Shown: positions 33,748-42,181 of the stretch, in pieces
Position numbering within the stretch: the stretch's first letter is position 1
Layout of the letters: every line of letters begins with the position of its first letter
Assembly (NCBI RefSeq): GCF_037646345.1
Contig: NZ_JBBEWR010000013.1
Location: 62,001 to 126,000, forward strand
Direction: 5' to 3'
DNA from: Ascidiimonas aurantiaca
GTDB taxonomy: Bacteria; Bacteroidota; Bacteroidia; Flavobacteriales; Flavobacteriaceae
DNA: 64,000 nt
Notes under the pieces: model-generated
What the model was told of the DNA's origin: nothing
Database searches by the model: none
Seen by the model: only the letters and a program-made list of their open reading frames with translations
Program-made: the position numbers and the translations under genes

Positions 33748-34647
33748 ATGAACTATACTATAAAACGGTATGTTATTCTGGTTTTTTTCATGCTTACGGT
33801 AACCACGCAGGCACAGCAGGACCCGGATTATGTTTTTTACCGATATACTATGAATGCGGTGAATCCTGCTTATGCGGGATCGGAAGGAATTACCAGTGTG
33901 GTTCTTAACTTAAGGAACCAGTGGCAGGGTGTAGAAGATGCCCCCCAAACACAAACCTTTTTTGCCAGTACCACTTTAGGGGAAAAACTGGGTACCGGGC
34001 TTTCTATTGTAAACGACCAGACCTTTATTGAAAAGCAAACCGCTATTTATGTAGATTTTTCATATAAACTCCAGGTCTCAAGGGAAACCCATTTGTTTTT
34101 AGGGCTTAAAGCCGGAGGGAACTTTTTTGATGTAAATGCAGGCGGTCTGCAGACCTTTAACCGTACAGGAGATCCGCTGCTTACAGATCAGAGTAGTTTT
34201 AATCCTAATCTGGGGGTTGGGGCCCTGTTACAGCATGAAAAATACTTTGTGTCGCTTTCGGTACCGCGTCTTTTAAATATGACCAGGTTTGATGAAATAA
34301 ACGGTACGGTAGTAGAAGCGACCGATGAGGTTCACATATATCTGGCCGGGGGATATGATTTTGAATTGTCTGACGAATGGCTTTTCAAACCTTCGGTGAT
34401 GACGCGCTATGTAGCCGGGGCTCCTGTATCGGTAAATACGATCGCCGCATTTTCATACGATCAGAAATTTGAGTTCGGCCTGGCCTACCGTACAGACAGT
34501 GCCCTTGGCGGGCTTGCCCTTTTCAAAATAGCCAACTGGTTGCAGGCAGGATATGCCTATGAAAGCTCATTACGATCTGAGATCACTGAAGCTGCCAGTG
34601 GTACGCACGAACTTATTCTCCGGTTTTTTATAAACACTGATAATTAA
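33748..34647 (+). CDS. PorP/SprF family T9SS membrane protein
   Basis: 299 aa from MNYTIKRYVILVFF; a longer start at 33721 overlaps the protease stop. The signal peptide ends near TTQAQQ. The family signature is YRYTMNAVNPAYAGSEG near the N-terminus, then a beta-barrel of about 270 residues ending in LRFFINTDN. Members are outer-membrane proteins that work with T9SS type-B substrates and often lie next to their substrate gene, as here with the protease, which they probably help export or anchor. Confidence 0.92.
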   Translation: MNYTIKRYVILVFFMLTVTTQAQQDPDYVFYRYTMNAVNPAYAGSEGITSVVLNLRNQWQGVEDAPQTQTFFASTTLGEKLGTGLSIVNDQTFIEKQTAIYVDFSYKLQVSRETHLFLGLKAGGNFFDVNAGGLQTFNRTGDPLLTDQSSFNPNLGVGALLQHEKYFVSLSVPRLLNMTRFDEINGTVVEATDEVHIYLAGGYDFELSDEWLFKPSVMTRYVAGAPVSVNTIAAFSYDQKFEFGLAYRTDSALGGLALFKIANWLQAGYAYESSLRSEITEAASGTHELILRFFINTDN

Positions 34648-34655
34648 ATAAAAGA

Positions 34656-35288
34656 TCAGGTATTATTAAAGTGATTCATGGTTCGTGAGATCCCTGACAA
34701 TACAAATGATTTAATAAGTTCGCAGGAACGGTCCATACGTTCGGGTAGTTTTGAAGTTTCTTCATCAGACCAGTTTCCCAGTACATAATCTACTTGTCGC
34801 CCTTTAGAGAATTCGGCTCCTATACCAAAACGAAACCGGTTGTATTGAGTAGTTGCCAGCTTTTCCTGCAGGTCTTTAAGTCCATTATGGCCCCCGTCAC
34901 TTCCTTTGGTCTTTACACGTAGGGTGCCAAAAGGCAGATTAATATCATCAGTGATCACAAGAAGGTTCTCCAGAGGTATTTTTTCTTTATCCAGCCAGTA
35001 CTTTACTGCTTTGCCACTAAGGTTCATATAGGTGGCCGGTTTGAGAAAAATGAGTTTTCGGCCCTTAATACTGTAAGAAGCCAGTGCTCCCAGTTTTTGG
35101 TTCTCAAATATAAAATCTTCCTGAGAGGCAAAGTGATCCAGTATTTTAAAGCCAATATTATGGCGTGTGTTTTCGTAGTCACTGCCTATATTACCAAGTC
35201 CCGCAATGAGAAACTTTTTCATATTATCGGTTTTTGAGTGGGCTTCAGTGCTTTTTGGTGTATTGAAAAACTTAAAAAAACGTTTCAT
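34656..35288 (-). CDS. pth: Peptidyl-tRNA hydrolase
   Basis: 210 aa as called from 35288; the conserved core begins at MKKFLIAGLGNIG (35222), so the first 22 residues may be an extension or untranslated. Core motifs: NTRHNIGF (catalytic His and Asn region), KPATYMNLSGKAV, VITDDINLPFG and KGSDGGHNGL. It releases peptides from prematurely dropped peptidyl-tRNA. A strong terminator lies between rplY and this gene. Confidence 0.94.
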   Translation of the reverse strand: MKRFFKFFNTPKSTEAHSKTDNMKKFLIAGLGNIGSDYENTRHNIGFKILDHFASQEDFIFENQKLGALASYSIKGRKLIFLKPATYMNLSGKAVKYWLDKEKIPLENLLVITDDINLPFGTLRVKTKGSDGGHNGLKDLQEKLATTQYNRFRFGIGAEFSKGRQVDYVLGNWSDEETSKLPERMDRSCELIKSFVLSGISRTMNHFNNT

Positions 35289-35308
35289 AAAAAGAGATCA
35301 AAACCTAA

Positions 35309-35339
35309 AAATAAAACATCCCGGCATGCCGGGATGTTT
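35309..35339 (-). terminator. Terminator after rplY
   Basis: A perfect palindrome (35314-35339, arm aaacatcccggc) is followed on the minus strand by TTTTATTTTTA. It lies between rplY (stop at 35366) and pth (start at 35288 or 35222), so pth expression depends on readthrough or its own promoter. Confidence 0.85.
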
Positions 35340-35365
35340 CTTTACTATGAAATACGCAAAAGGTA

Positions 35366-35968
35366 TTATGCTTTTGCCGATTCTTTTTCTGCTTTTGCAG
35401 CATCCTGGGCAGCTTTCATTGCAGCACGCGAGATTCTTACCTGGCAAACTACCGTATTGTCCGGGTGCATAAGCTTGTAATTGTCATTCGTAAGTGAAGT
35501 AACATATAGCTTGTTCCCGATCTCTAACTCTGAAATATCTGCATAGATATAATCTGGCAGGTTTCCGGGAATAGCTTTTACTTTTAGCTTACGCTTGTTA
35601 AGACGTAAAACACCACCTCCCATTACTCCGGGAGATTTTCCGGTAACTTTAACAGGTACCTCCACGGTTACTTCGCGGTTTTCAAGTAACTCATAAAAAT
35701 CTACATGTAGAATTTTATCAGATACCGGGTGAAACTGGATATCCTGAAGTATGGCTTTTACTTTGGTTCCATCTTCAAGATCAATTACTACCGTATGTAC
35801 ATCGGGCGTATAAACCAGTTTTGAAAATGATCGTTCATCTGCTGAAAAATGTAATGGTTTGTCTCCTCCGTACACTACGCAAGGAACCTTTCCAGCATTA
35901 CGTAAGGCTTTTGTCGAGGACTTGCCCACGCTTTCTCTTTGAGATCCTTTAATGGTAATTGACTTCAT
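35366..35968 (-). CDS. rplY: 50S ribosomal protein L25 (CTC type)
   Basis: 200 aa. The N-terminal L25 domain (about 1-90: GSQRESVGKSSTKALRNAGKVPCVVYGG) binds 5S rRNA. The C-terminal TL5/CTC domain (about 95-180) follows, then an Ala/Lys-rich tail. The length fits the long CTC form. It lies 24 bases downstream of prs, the usual prs-rplY-pth order. Confidence 0.96.
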   Translation of the reverse strand: MKSITIKGSQRESVGKSSTKALRNAGKVPCVVYGGDKPLHFSADERSFSKLVYTPDVHTVVIDLEDGTKVKAILQDIQFHPVSDKILHVDFYELLENREVTVEVPVKVTGKSPGVMGGGVLRLNKRKLKVKAIPGNLPDYIYADISELEIGNKLYVTSLTNDNYKLMHPDNTVVCQVRISRAAMKAAQDAAKAEKESAKA

Positions 35969-35992
35969 TATAAATAGAATAAAAATTAAAAT

Positions 35993-36934
35993 TTACATTA
36001 AAAATTTAGAACTTATTGAGGTATTGTGATGTACACGTTGCATCACATCGGCAAAAAGATCGGCACAGCTCAGTACTCGTATTTTTGCACTTTTTTGTCT
36101 AAGCGGTATTGAATCGGTTACAATAAGCTCTTCCAGTTTTGAATTCTCAATACGCTCATAGGCTTTACCCGAGAGTATGGCATGTGTGGTAATGGCCCGT
36201 ACGCTTAAGGCTCCTTTTTCCATCATAAGGTCTGCCGCCCTGGTTAAAGTACCTGCCGTATCTACCATATCATCTACCAGCACTACATTTTTACCGGTTA
36301 CATCACCAATAAGTTCCATATGGTCTATAATATTGGCTTTTTTACGGTGTTTGTAACAGATCACTACTTCACTTTCCAGATACTTTGAATAAGCATATGC
36401 CCGTTTGGACCCCCCCATATCGGGAGAAGCTACGGTAAGGTTAGACAGGTTCAGGTTTTTCAAAAATGGCAAAAATATGGTAGAGGCAAATAAATGATCT
36501 ACCGGTTTTTCAAAAAAGCCCTGTATCTGGTCGGCATGCAGGTCCATTGTGATAATACGGGTGGCACCTGCCGCTTCCAGTAACTTGGCTACCAGTTTGG
36601 CCCCTATGGGTACACGGGGTTTATCCTTACGGTCCTGTCGGGCCCATCCAAAATATGGCATTACTGCGGTAATATGCCTGGCAGAAGCTCTTTTGGCAGC
36701 ATCGAGCATAAGCAGCAATTCCATTAAATTATCGGTACTGGGATGCGTAGAACCTATTAAAAATACCCGGGCGCCTCTCACAGATTCTTCAAAAGAAGGT
36801 TGAAATTCACCATCACTATATCTGGAAAAGGATACTTTCCCAAGCTCGGCCCCAAAGGAATTGGCAATATTTTGTGCTAATTCCATACTTTGGGTACAGG
36901 CAAATATTTTAGGTTCAGGCGCGGCGTACGGCAT
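35993..36934 (-). CDS. prs: Ribose-phosphate pyrophosphokinase
   Basis: 313 aa. It makes PRPP from ribose-5-phosphate and ATP, feeding purine, pyrimidine, His, Trp and NAD synthesis. Motifs: FSRYSDGEFQPSF near the N-terminus, the catalytic flexible-loop region YFGWARQDRKDKPR, and the PRPP-binding loop VLVDDMVDTAGTLTRA. A consensus -7 box lies upstream. Confidence 0.97.
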   Translation of the reverse strand: MPYAAPEPKIFACTQSMELAQNIANSFGAELGKVSFSRYSDGEFQPSFEESVRGARVFLIGSTHPSTDNLMELLLMLDAAKRASARHITAVMPYFGWARQDRKDKPRVPIGAKLVAKLLEAAGATRIITMDLHADQIQGFFEKPVDHLFASTIFLPFLKNLNLSNLTVASPDMGGSKRAYAYSKYLESEVVICYKHRKKANIIDHMELIGDVTGKNVVLVDDMVDTAGTLTRAADLMMEKGALSVRAITTHAILSGKAYERIENSKLEELIVTDSIPLRQKSAKIRVLSCADLFADVMQRVHHNTSISSKFLM

Positions 36935-36988
36935 GCTTAAAACGGTGTTCAGTAGTTAGTTACTAGTCGTGTTTTTATAAACGAGGTG

Positions 36989-36996
36989 CAAATTTA
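36989..36996 (-). promoter_or_regulatory. Promoter -7 box for prs
   Basis: TAAATTTG on the minus strand matches TAnnTTTG, 54 bases before the ATG at 36934. Confidence 0.5.
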
Positions 36997-37060
36997 GAAA
37001 TTTATTTGGAGACGGGAAGGAAATCGCTGCTAATTTTAAGGCTTATTGAATTTTATTTTT

Positions 37061-37068
37061 TAGATTTG
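37061..37068 (+). promoter_or_regulatory. Promoter -7 box for tRNA-Leu
   Basis: TAGATTTG matches TAnnTTTG and lies 11 bases before the tRNA 5' end at 37080, the spacing expected for transcription starting just before the gene. Confidence 0.6.
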
Positions 37069-37079
37069 CCCTCGCAAAT

Positions 37080-37161
37080 GCTCGAGTGGCGGAACTGGTA
37101 GACGCGCTGGATTCAAAATCCAGTTTCTTCGGAAGTGTGGGTTCGATTCCCACCTCGAGTA
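37080..37161 (+). tRNA. tRNA-Leu (anticodon CAA)
   Basis: Acceptor stem gctcgag pairs with ctcgagt (one G-U). The anticodon loop ttcaaaa, closed by ctgga/tccag, gives CAA for UUG. A long variable arm is present (stem around tttcttcggaa), as in class II tRNAs, and the T-loop region is gggttcgattccc. The 3' end shown lacks an encoded CCA (discriminator A at 37161, followed by CAG). A rho-independent terminator follows. Confidence 0.93.
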
Positions 37162-37174
37162 CAGATGGATAAAA

Positions 37175-37203
37175 AAAGCTCAGATAAAGATCTGGGCTTT
37201 TTT
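37175..37203 (+). terminator. Terminator after tRNA-Leu
   Basis: A 10-bp stem (37175-37184 with 37191-37200, one G-U) has a 6-base loop and is followed by a T-run. Confidence 0.85.
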
Positions 37204-37329
37204 TATGGGCAATATTCTTCTTATTGATATATTGTGAGTTAAGTACGTTTAGCGGGAATGAGCTATGAGAAATGAATTTATAGCTCGATATAGCAGCTTT
37301 TAATAACGCTTTTAAGAATAAGACCTAGT

Positions 37330-37408
37330 TTTGTACATCAATAACAATAAAAAATATTTGTTATTTCAAGATATTATTTTATATTTGTACACTGATAACA
37401 ACAAAATA
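37330..37408 (+). repeat. Direct and inverted repeats in the restriction-operon promoter
   Basis: Two copies of TTTGTACA followed by ATAACA and an A-rich tail lie at 37330-37354 and 37384-37408. An inverted repeat, ATAACA (37341-37346) with TGTTAT (37359-37364), covers the -33 element. They are probable binding sites for a regulator. Confidence 0.5.
37357..37387 (+). promoter_or_regulatory. Strong promoter of restriction-modification operon
   Basis: TTTG (37357-37360), 19 bases, then TATATTTG (37380-37387), a near-perfect Bacteroidetes promoter. The ATG follows at 37410. Confidence 0.75.
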
Positions 37409-37409
37409 A

Positions 37410-37964
37410 ATGAAATTATCTCAATTAACAAATATTGCTTCTGGGTTAAATCAGAAAAGGCATCCTCAGGGAACCGTCTATTATTTGCAGGCGCGAGATT
37501 TTGTTGAAAACGATAAGCTAGACAAGCATTTAAAACCTTCTATTGTTGAGTATCCAAAACTAGAATCACACTACCTATTAAAGGGTGATGTTCTTGTTTT
37601 AGCTAAAGGACATCATGGATTTAATGCATTTGTATATAATAAGGAGAAAGCGCCAGCTGTAGCATCCTCAATTTTCTTAGTATTAAAAGAAATTGATGAT
37701 AAGGTGTTGCCGGAATACCTGATGTGGTATATCAACTTGGAGTCAACCCAGCAACAGCTTATAAATTCTGGTAGAGGTAGCGCATTGCCGTCAATAAATA
37801 AGAAAATCTTGGCTGACTTGGAGGTTCCTGTTCCCGAATTACAAATTCAAAAAGATGTGGTCGCTTTAAGTGAACTTAAAGCCGAAGAATCAAAACTGGT
37901 AAAGCAATTGGACTTCCTTAAATCAAAAGCCTTACAAATCAATTTGAAAGAATGCATTCAATAA
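37410..37964 (+). CDS. Half-size type I S-subunit-like protein
   Basis: 184 aa. It matches one target-recognition unit and one conserved helix of HsdS: an N-terminal TRD-like part (LTNIASGLNQKR to LKPSIVEYP), the turn segment SGRGSALPSINKKILADLEVPVPELQIQKDVV, and a C-terminal coiled coil. Standard HsdS has two such units (the full-length hsdS is further down the same operon). It may act as a homodimeric half-subunit, an alternative specificity element, or a remnant. It starts right after a strong promoter and is 6 bases before hsdM. Confidence 0.75.
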   Translation: MKLSQLTNIASGLNQKRHPQGTVYYLQARDFVENDKLDKHLKPSIVEYPKLESHYLLKGDVLVLAKGHHGFNAFVYNKEKAPAVASSIFLVLKEIDDKVLPEYLMWYINLESTQQQLINSGRGSALPSINKKILADLEVPVPELQIQKDVVALSELKAEESKLVKQLDFLKSKALQINLKECIQ

Positions 37965-37970
37965 TTAACT

Positions 37971-39500
37971 ATGAGCAATAAAGTAAAAACAAAAGATATC
38001 AACGCAGTAGTCTGGAATGCTTGCGACACCTTTAGAGGTGTAATAGACCCAAGCCAATACAAAGATTACATTTTGGTAATGCTATTCCTCAAATACGTAT
38101 CTGATGTGTATTCAGAAAAGCACAAAGAGTATTTGGAAAAGTACAATGGCGATACAGAACGAGCTGATAGGGCAATGCAACTTGAACGTTTTGTGGTGCC
38201 CTCAAATAGTCATTTTAATTTTCTCTACGATAGTCGCAACGAAGACAATATTGGAGAGTTGATTGATATTGGCTTGGCAGATTTAGAGGAAGCCAACAGA
38301 GAGAAATTGACCAGTGCCGATGGTGCGGGAATCTTCAGGAACATAAGTTTCAATAGCAGTAATCTCGGGGATAAAAAGCAGAAAAACACACGCCTTAAAA
38401 ATTTGCTCCAGGACTTTGTAAAGCTGGATCTGACACCTTCCCATCTTGAGGAAAAAGACATTATTGGGGATGCCTATGAATATCTTATTGCAAACTTTGC
38501 CAGTGATGCCGGTAAGAAGGCGGGTGAATTTTATACGCCGGCCGGAGTATCTACTCTTCTGGCCAAATTAACCAAATCAAAATCAGGAGCACGCATTTAT
38601 GACCCAACCTGTGGTTCTGCCTCATTATTGATCAAAGCAGCAAGAGAAGTTGAAGACAACAACTTTTCATTGTACGGGCAGGAAGCCAATGGCAGTACCT
38701 GGGCGTTGGCGGTAATGAACATGTTTTTACATGGTTTTGACAGTGCTTCTATCCGTTGGGGAGACACTTTGCGAAATCCAAAACATATTGAAGGGGATAC
38801 TTTAATGAAATTCGATACGGTTGTAGCCAATCCTCCTTTCTCGCTGGATAAGTGGGGGCAGGAAGAGTTAGAAGATGATAAGTTCAGTCGTTTTTCCAGG
38901 GGCCTCCCTCCCAAAAGCAAAGGCGATTGGGCATTTATCTCCCATATGATTGAAAGCGCCTATGAAGTAACGGGCATAGTAGGTGTGGTAGTACCGCATG
39001 GGGTATTATTCCGAGGAAGTTCGGAAGGACGTATCCGAAAAAAAGTGATAGAAGATAATTTATTGGATGCCGTCATTGGGCTTCCTGCCAATCTCTTCTT
39101 TGGCACAGGGATACCGGCAGCCATTCTCATTTTCAACAAAGGAAAACAGGAGCGAAAAGAAACCTTGTTTATTGATGCAAGCGCACATTTTGCCAGTGGT
39201 AAGAACCAGAATGAACTGTTGCCGGAACATATTAATCGCATTGTTTTGACCTATGAAGATTTTAAAACAAATAAATTAAAGCCAGGGGTTATTGAAGATA
39301 AATACAGCTACGTAGCTACTTATGAGGAGTTAGAGGAAAATGAATTCAACCTCAATATCCCAAGATATGTAGATACCTTTGAAGAAGAAGACGAAGTTGA
39401 TGTCGCAGCGGTACAACAGGAAATAGATACCTTAGAAGAAGAGTTGGCCAGGGTACAAGAGGAAATGAAGCAATATTTAAAAAAACTGGATCTGGCTTAA
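37971..39500 (+). CDS. hsdM: Type I restriction-modification DNA methyltransferase (M subunit)
   Basis: 509 aa. An N-terminal HsdM domain (about 8-140) precedes an N6-adenine methyltransferase fold: the SAM motif DPTCGSASLL (211-220) and the catalytic NPPF (287-290), with GEFYTPAGVS upstream as in the gamma-class. The last 60 residues form an acidic coiled coil that contacts the S subunit. It modifies host DNA at the site defined by HsdS, protecting it from HsdR. Confidence 0.95.
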   Translation: MSNKVKTKDINAVVWNACDTFRGVIDPSQYKDYILVMLFLKYVSDVYSEKHKEYLEKYNGDTERADRAMQLERFVVPSNSHFNFLYDSRNEDNIGELIDIGLADLEEANREKLTSADGAGIFRNISFNSSNLGDKKQKNTRLKNLLQDFVKLDLTPSHLEEKDIIGDAYEYLIANFASDAGKKAGEFYTPAGVSTLLAKLTKSKSGARIYDPTCGSASLLIKAAREVEDNNFSLYGQEANGSTWALAVMNMFLHGFDSASIRWGDTLRNPKHIEGDTLMKFDTVVANPPFSLDKWGQEELEDDKFSRFSRGLPPKSKGDWAFISHMIESAYEVTGIVGVVVPHGVLFRGSSEGRIRKKVIEDNLLDAVIGLPANLFFGTGIPAAILIFNKGKQERKETLFIDASAHFASGKNQNELLPEHINRIVLTYEDFKTNKLKPGVIEDKYSYVATYEELEENEFNLNIPRYVDTFEEEDEVDVAAVQQEIDTLEEELARVQEEMKQYLKKLDLA

Positions 39501-39517
39501 TCGCAACAAACAACCTT

Positions 39518-40879
39518 ATGGAACTACCAAAAATTATCATTGAACTGGATAAGGAGAAAGAAAAGCTGGATACACTCAGGCCGTTAACTCAAATACAACG
39601 GGAACGACTTGAACAAAAACTGCGGCTGGACTGGAATTATCACAGCAACAGTATTGAAGGCAATACATTGACTGCGCATGAAACCAAAGCTTTTATTCTC
39701 CACGGTATTACAGCTAAAGGCAAACCTTTTCGAGACTATATAGAAATGCGCGGACATAATGAGGCCCTAAAAAAACTTTTAGGTCTGGTTGACAAAGATG
39801 TTCTGATTACCGAAAAGTTAATCAAAGAACTCCATGAGATCATTCTTGTAGAACCTTATCAGGACGAAAAAACAGAGATCAATCCCGGTGTATATAAAAC
39901 CAAACCCAATTATTTATATACCATTAACAATGAACGTATTGATTTTTTACCTCCGGAAGAAGTACCAGAAGCCTTAAATACTCTTATCAACTGGCTTAAC
40001 AATCAACTCGTAAAACCCAAACGGAAAAAGAAAAAATACAACCTACACCCCGTTTTGGTTGCAGCCGCCTTTCAGGTACGTTTTATTAAAATACATCCTT
40101 TTGGTGATGGCAATGGCAGGTTATCGCGAATTTTAGGTAATCTTATCCTGATGCAATGTGGTTACACGCCAGCCATTATTAGGTTGGAAAATCGCGAAGA
40201 ATACTATCGAATGTTGAATTTAAGCTCGCTGGAAGATCCATTACCCCTAGCCGAGATGATTGCAGCAGAGTCTTTAAAAACTACTCAACAGGCTATTAAA
40301 GCCGCCAGGAACGAGCCTGTTAACGAGCCTGAAGATCTGGACAAAGAACTACAGTTATTAGAACAAAAGATAAACAATCCTGATTTTACGGCCAGCGTGC
40401 CAAAAAGGTCAATAGCCCTTATTAATAAAGTTTTGTTAGACGCGTTTCTACCAATGATGTTTGAATACGACCGTCAATGGGCCAGGTTACGTGATAAATT
40501 TGCTCAAACAGTTGCTGAAATCAGAATAGCAGATAAGCCCCCTCAAAAATATGAGTGGTTACCAGACCAAAAAGAGGAATACTGGAAGGGACATGATCTG
40601 GATAAGATAAAATACTTTGATTTCCTGATTCTTTTAAAAGATTTCAAGCCTCTGCTGCCTGAACAAAAAGATTTCAGCATGGGTTTTGCCTTATATTTTT
40701 ACGATTACAAATTTGAAATTGAACATCATTATGGCGATCCTGAAAGATCAACTTTTGTATATGGGCAGGAAATGGATAGAACGGCATTGCAAAATGTCGT
40801 GAAAACCAGTGTGCATCAATTAATAAAAAACCTATCCCTGTTGGTGGACAAAAAAAACAATGGTATTCAAAATGAGTAA
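39518..40879 (+). CDS. Fic-family protein
   Basis: 453 aa. The Fic core motif HPFGDGNGR is at 193-201, with catalytic His193. Near the N-terminus the segment SNSIEGN (43-49) fits the (S/T)xxxE(G/N) inhibitory motif of intramolecularly inhibited Fic proteins, so it is probably a self-regulated AMPylator or similar nucleotidyl transferase. The C-terminal half is unassigned and lacks a clear winged helix by eye. It lies between hsdM and hsdS and its stop overlaps the hsdS start by 8 bases, so it is in the restriction operon. Confidence 0.92.
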   Translation: MELPKIIIELDKEKEKLDTLRPLTQIQRERLEQKLRLDWNYHSNSIEGNTLTAHETKAFILHGITAKGKPFRDYIEMRGHNEALKKLLGLVDKDVLITEKLIKELHEIILVEPYQDEKTEINPGVYKTKPNYLYTINNERIDFLPPEEVPEALNTLINWLNNQLVKPKRKKKKYNLHPVLVAAAFQVRFIKIHPFGDGNGRLSRILGNLILMQCGYTPAIIRLENREEYYRMLNLSSLEDPLPLAEMIAAESLKTTQQAIKAARNEPVNEPEDLDKELQLLEQKINNPDFTASVPKRSIALINKVLLDAFLPMMFEYDRQWARLRDKFAQTVAEIRIADKPPQKYEWLPDQKEEYWKGHDLDKIKYFDFLILLKDFKPLLPEQKDFSMGFALYFYDYKFEIEHHYGDPERSTFVYGQEMDRTALQNVVKTSVHQLIKNLSLLVDKKNNGIQNE

Positions 40880-42170
40880 AGTGCTAAAACCTATACCGGA
40901 TACAGAAAAAAGACCTGGCTACAAACATACCAAGTTAGGTTGGATTCCTGAGGATTGGGAAATTTTTCGCTTTGATGAAGTTTTCCAATTCATCCCTACT
41001 TATTCTTATTCTAGGAATCAACTAATTAAGTGTCAACCTAATGATAACGATATTTTTAACATCCACTATGGTGATATACACACTTCTTTTCACAATGAGC
41101 AACTAGACTTTGATAAAGATATAGAGGTGGCAAGCTTATTAAACCCTGTCATTGACATTAAGAAACTAAAATTATTAAAAGAAGGCGACTTGGTGATAGC
41201 GGATGCTTCGGAGGATTATGAGGGGATTTGTGATGCTATTGAACTGAAGAATGTTAGGAACAGAAAAATCATTGGTGGACTTCATACGTTTGCGGTTCGA
41301 GATAAAAATGGACTAACAGCAAATGGATATCGCGGGTTCATATTCAAAAATGAAATAGTAAAACACAACCTTAAGAGGGTTGCAACCGGAATATCTGTTC
41401 TTGGCGTATCAAAATCTAATATTTCTAAAATATTGATTCCTCTTCCATCTCCCTCGGAACAAGTAGTGATATCTAAGGTACTTTTAAAATGGGACAGTGC
41501 CATTACCAAACTCAATGAACTTATTAAAGCCAAACAAAAGAGTAAAAAAGGCTTGATGCACCTATTGCTTACAGGAAAAAAACGCTTACCTGGTTTTGAT
41601 GGGGAGTGGCAAGAACAAAAACTATCGGTTTTTTTTACTGAAAGAAAAGAAACAAATAGGGATGATTTAGAACTTCTTTCAATTGGTGAAGCCGGGGTAT
41701 ACCCACAATCGCTATCTAACAAAAAAGACACCTCGAATAACGATAAATCCAAATATAAAAGAATATGCCCCGGCGATATTGGTTACAATACTATGAGGAT
41801 GTGGCAAGGTAGAAGTGCATTAAGTCATTTGGAAGGTATTGTAAGTCCCGCTTACACAATTGTAAAGCCAAAGGAAGAAGCTGACTCTGTATTCTTTTCC
41901 TATTTCTTCAAAGTGCCTTCTGTAGTACATAAGTTCTATAGAAACTCCCAAGGTTTAGTAAGTGATACCTTGAATTGTAAATTCAAAGATTTCGCAATGG
42001 TAAAAGTATTGTTGCCCAAGAATAAGGATGAGCAAACTGCTATTGCTCAAATATTAAGTGCAGCAGATAAAGAAATCTATTTGCTGAAAGAACAACTAGA
42101 ACAATTGGAACAACAGAAAAGAGGTATGATGCAACAGTTGTTGATGGGTAAGGAACGCTTACCTCTGTAA
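40872..42170 (+). CDS. hsdS: Type I restriction-modification specificity subunit
   Basis: 432 aa from MSKVLKPIPDTEKR at 40872; a longer frame begins at 40860. There are two target-recognition domains (about 20-170 and 235-380), each followed by a coiled-coil helix (e.g. KLNELIKAKQKSKKGLMHLLLTGKKRLPGF and KEIYLLKEQLEQLEQQKRGMMQQLL). The repeated LTGKKRLPGF/LMGKERLPL is typical of conserved regions. It sets the DNA sequence recognised by HsdM and HsdR. Confidence 0.93.
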   Translation: MSKVLKPIPDTEKRPGYKHTKLGWIPEDWEIFRFDEVFQFIPTYSYSRNQLIKCQPNDNDIFNIHYGDIHTSFHNEQLDFDKDIEVASLLNPVIDIKKLKLLKEGDLVIADASEDYEGICDAIELKNVRNRKIIGGLHTFAVRDKNGLTANGYRGFIFKNEIVKHNLKRVATGISVLGVSKSNISKILIPLPSPSEQVVISKVLLKWDSAITKLNELIKAKQKSKKGLMHLLLTGKKRLPGFDGEWQEQKLSVFFTERKETNRDDLELLSIGEAGVYPQSLSNKKDTSNNDKSKYKRICPGDIGYNTMRMWQGRSALSHLEGIVSPAYTIVKPKEEADSVFFSYFFKVPSVVHKFYRNSQGLVSDTLNCKFKDFAMVKVLLPKNKDEQTAIAQILSAADKEIYLLKEQLEQLEQQKRGMMQQLLMGKERLPL

Positions 42171-42181
42171 ACATTATAACT

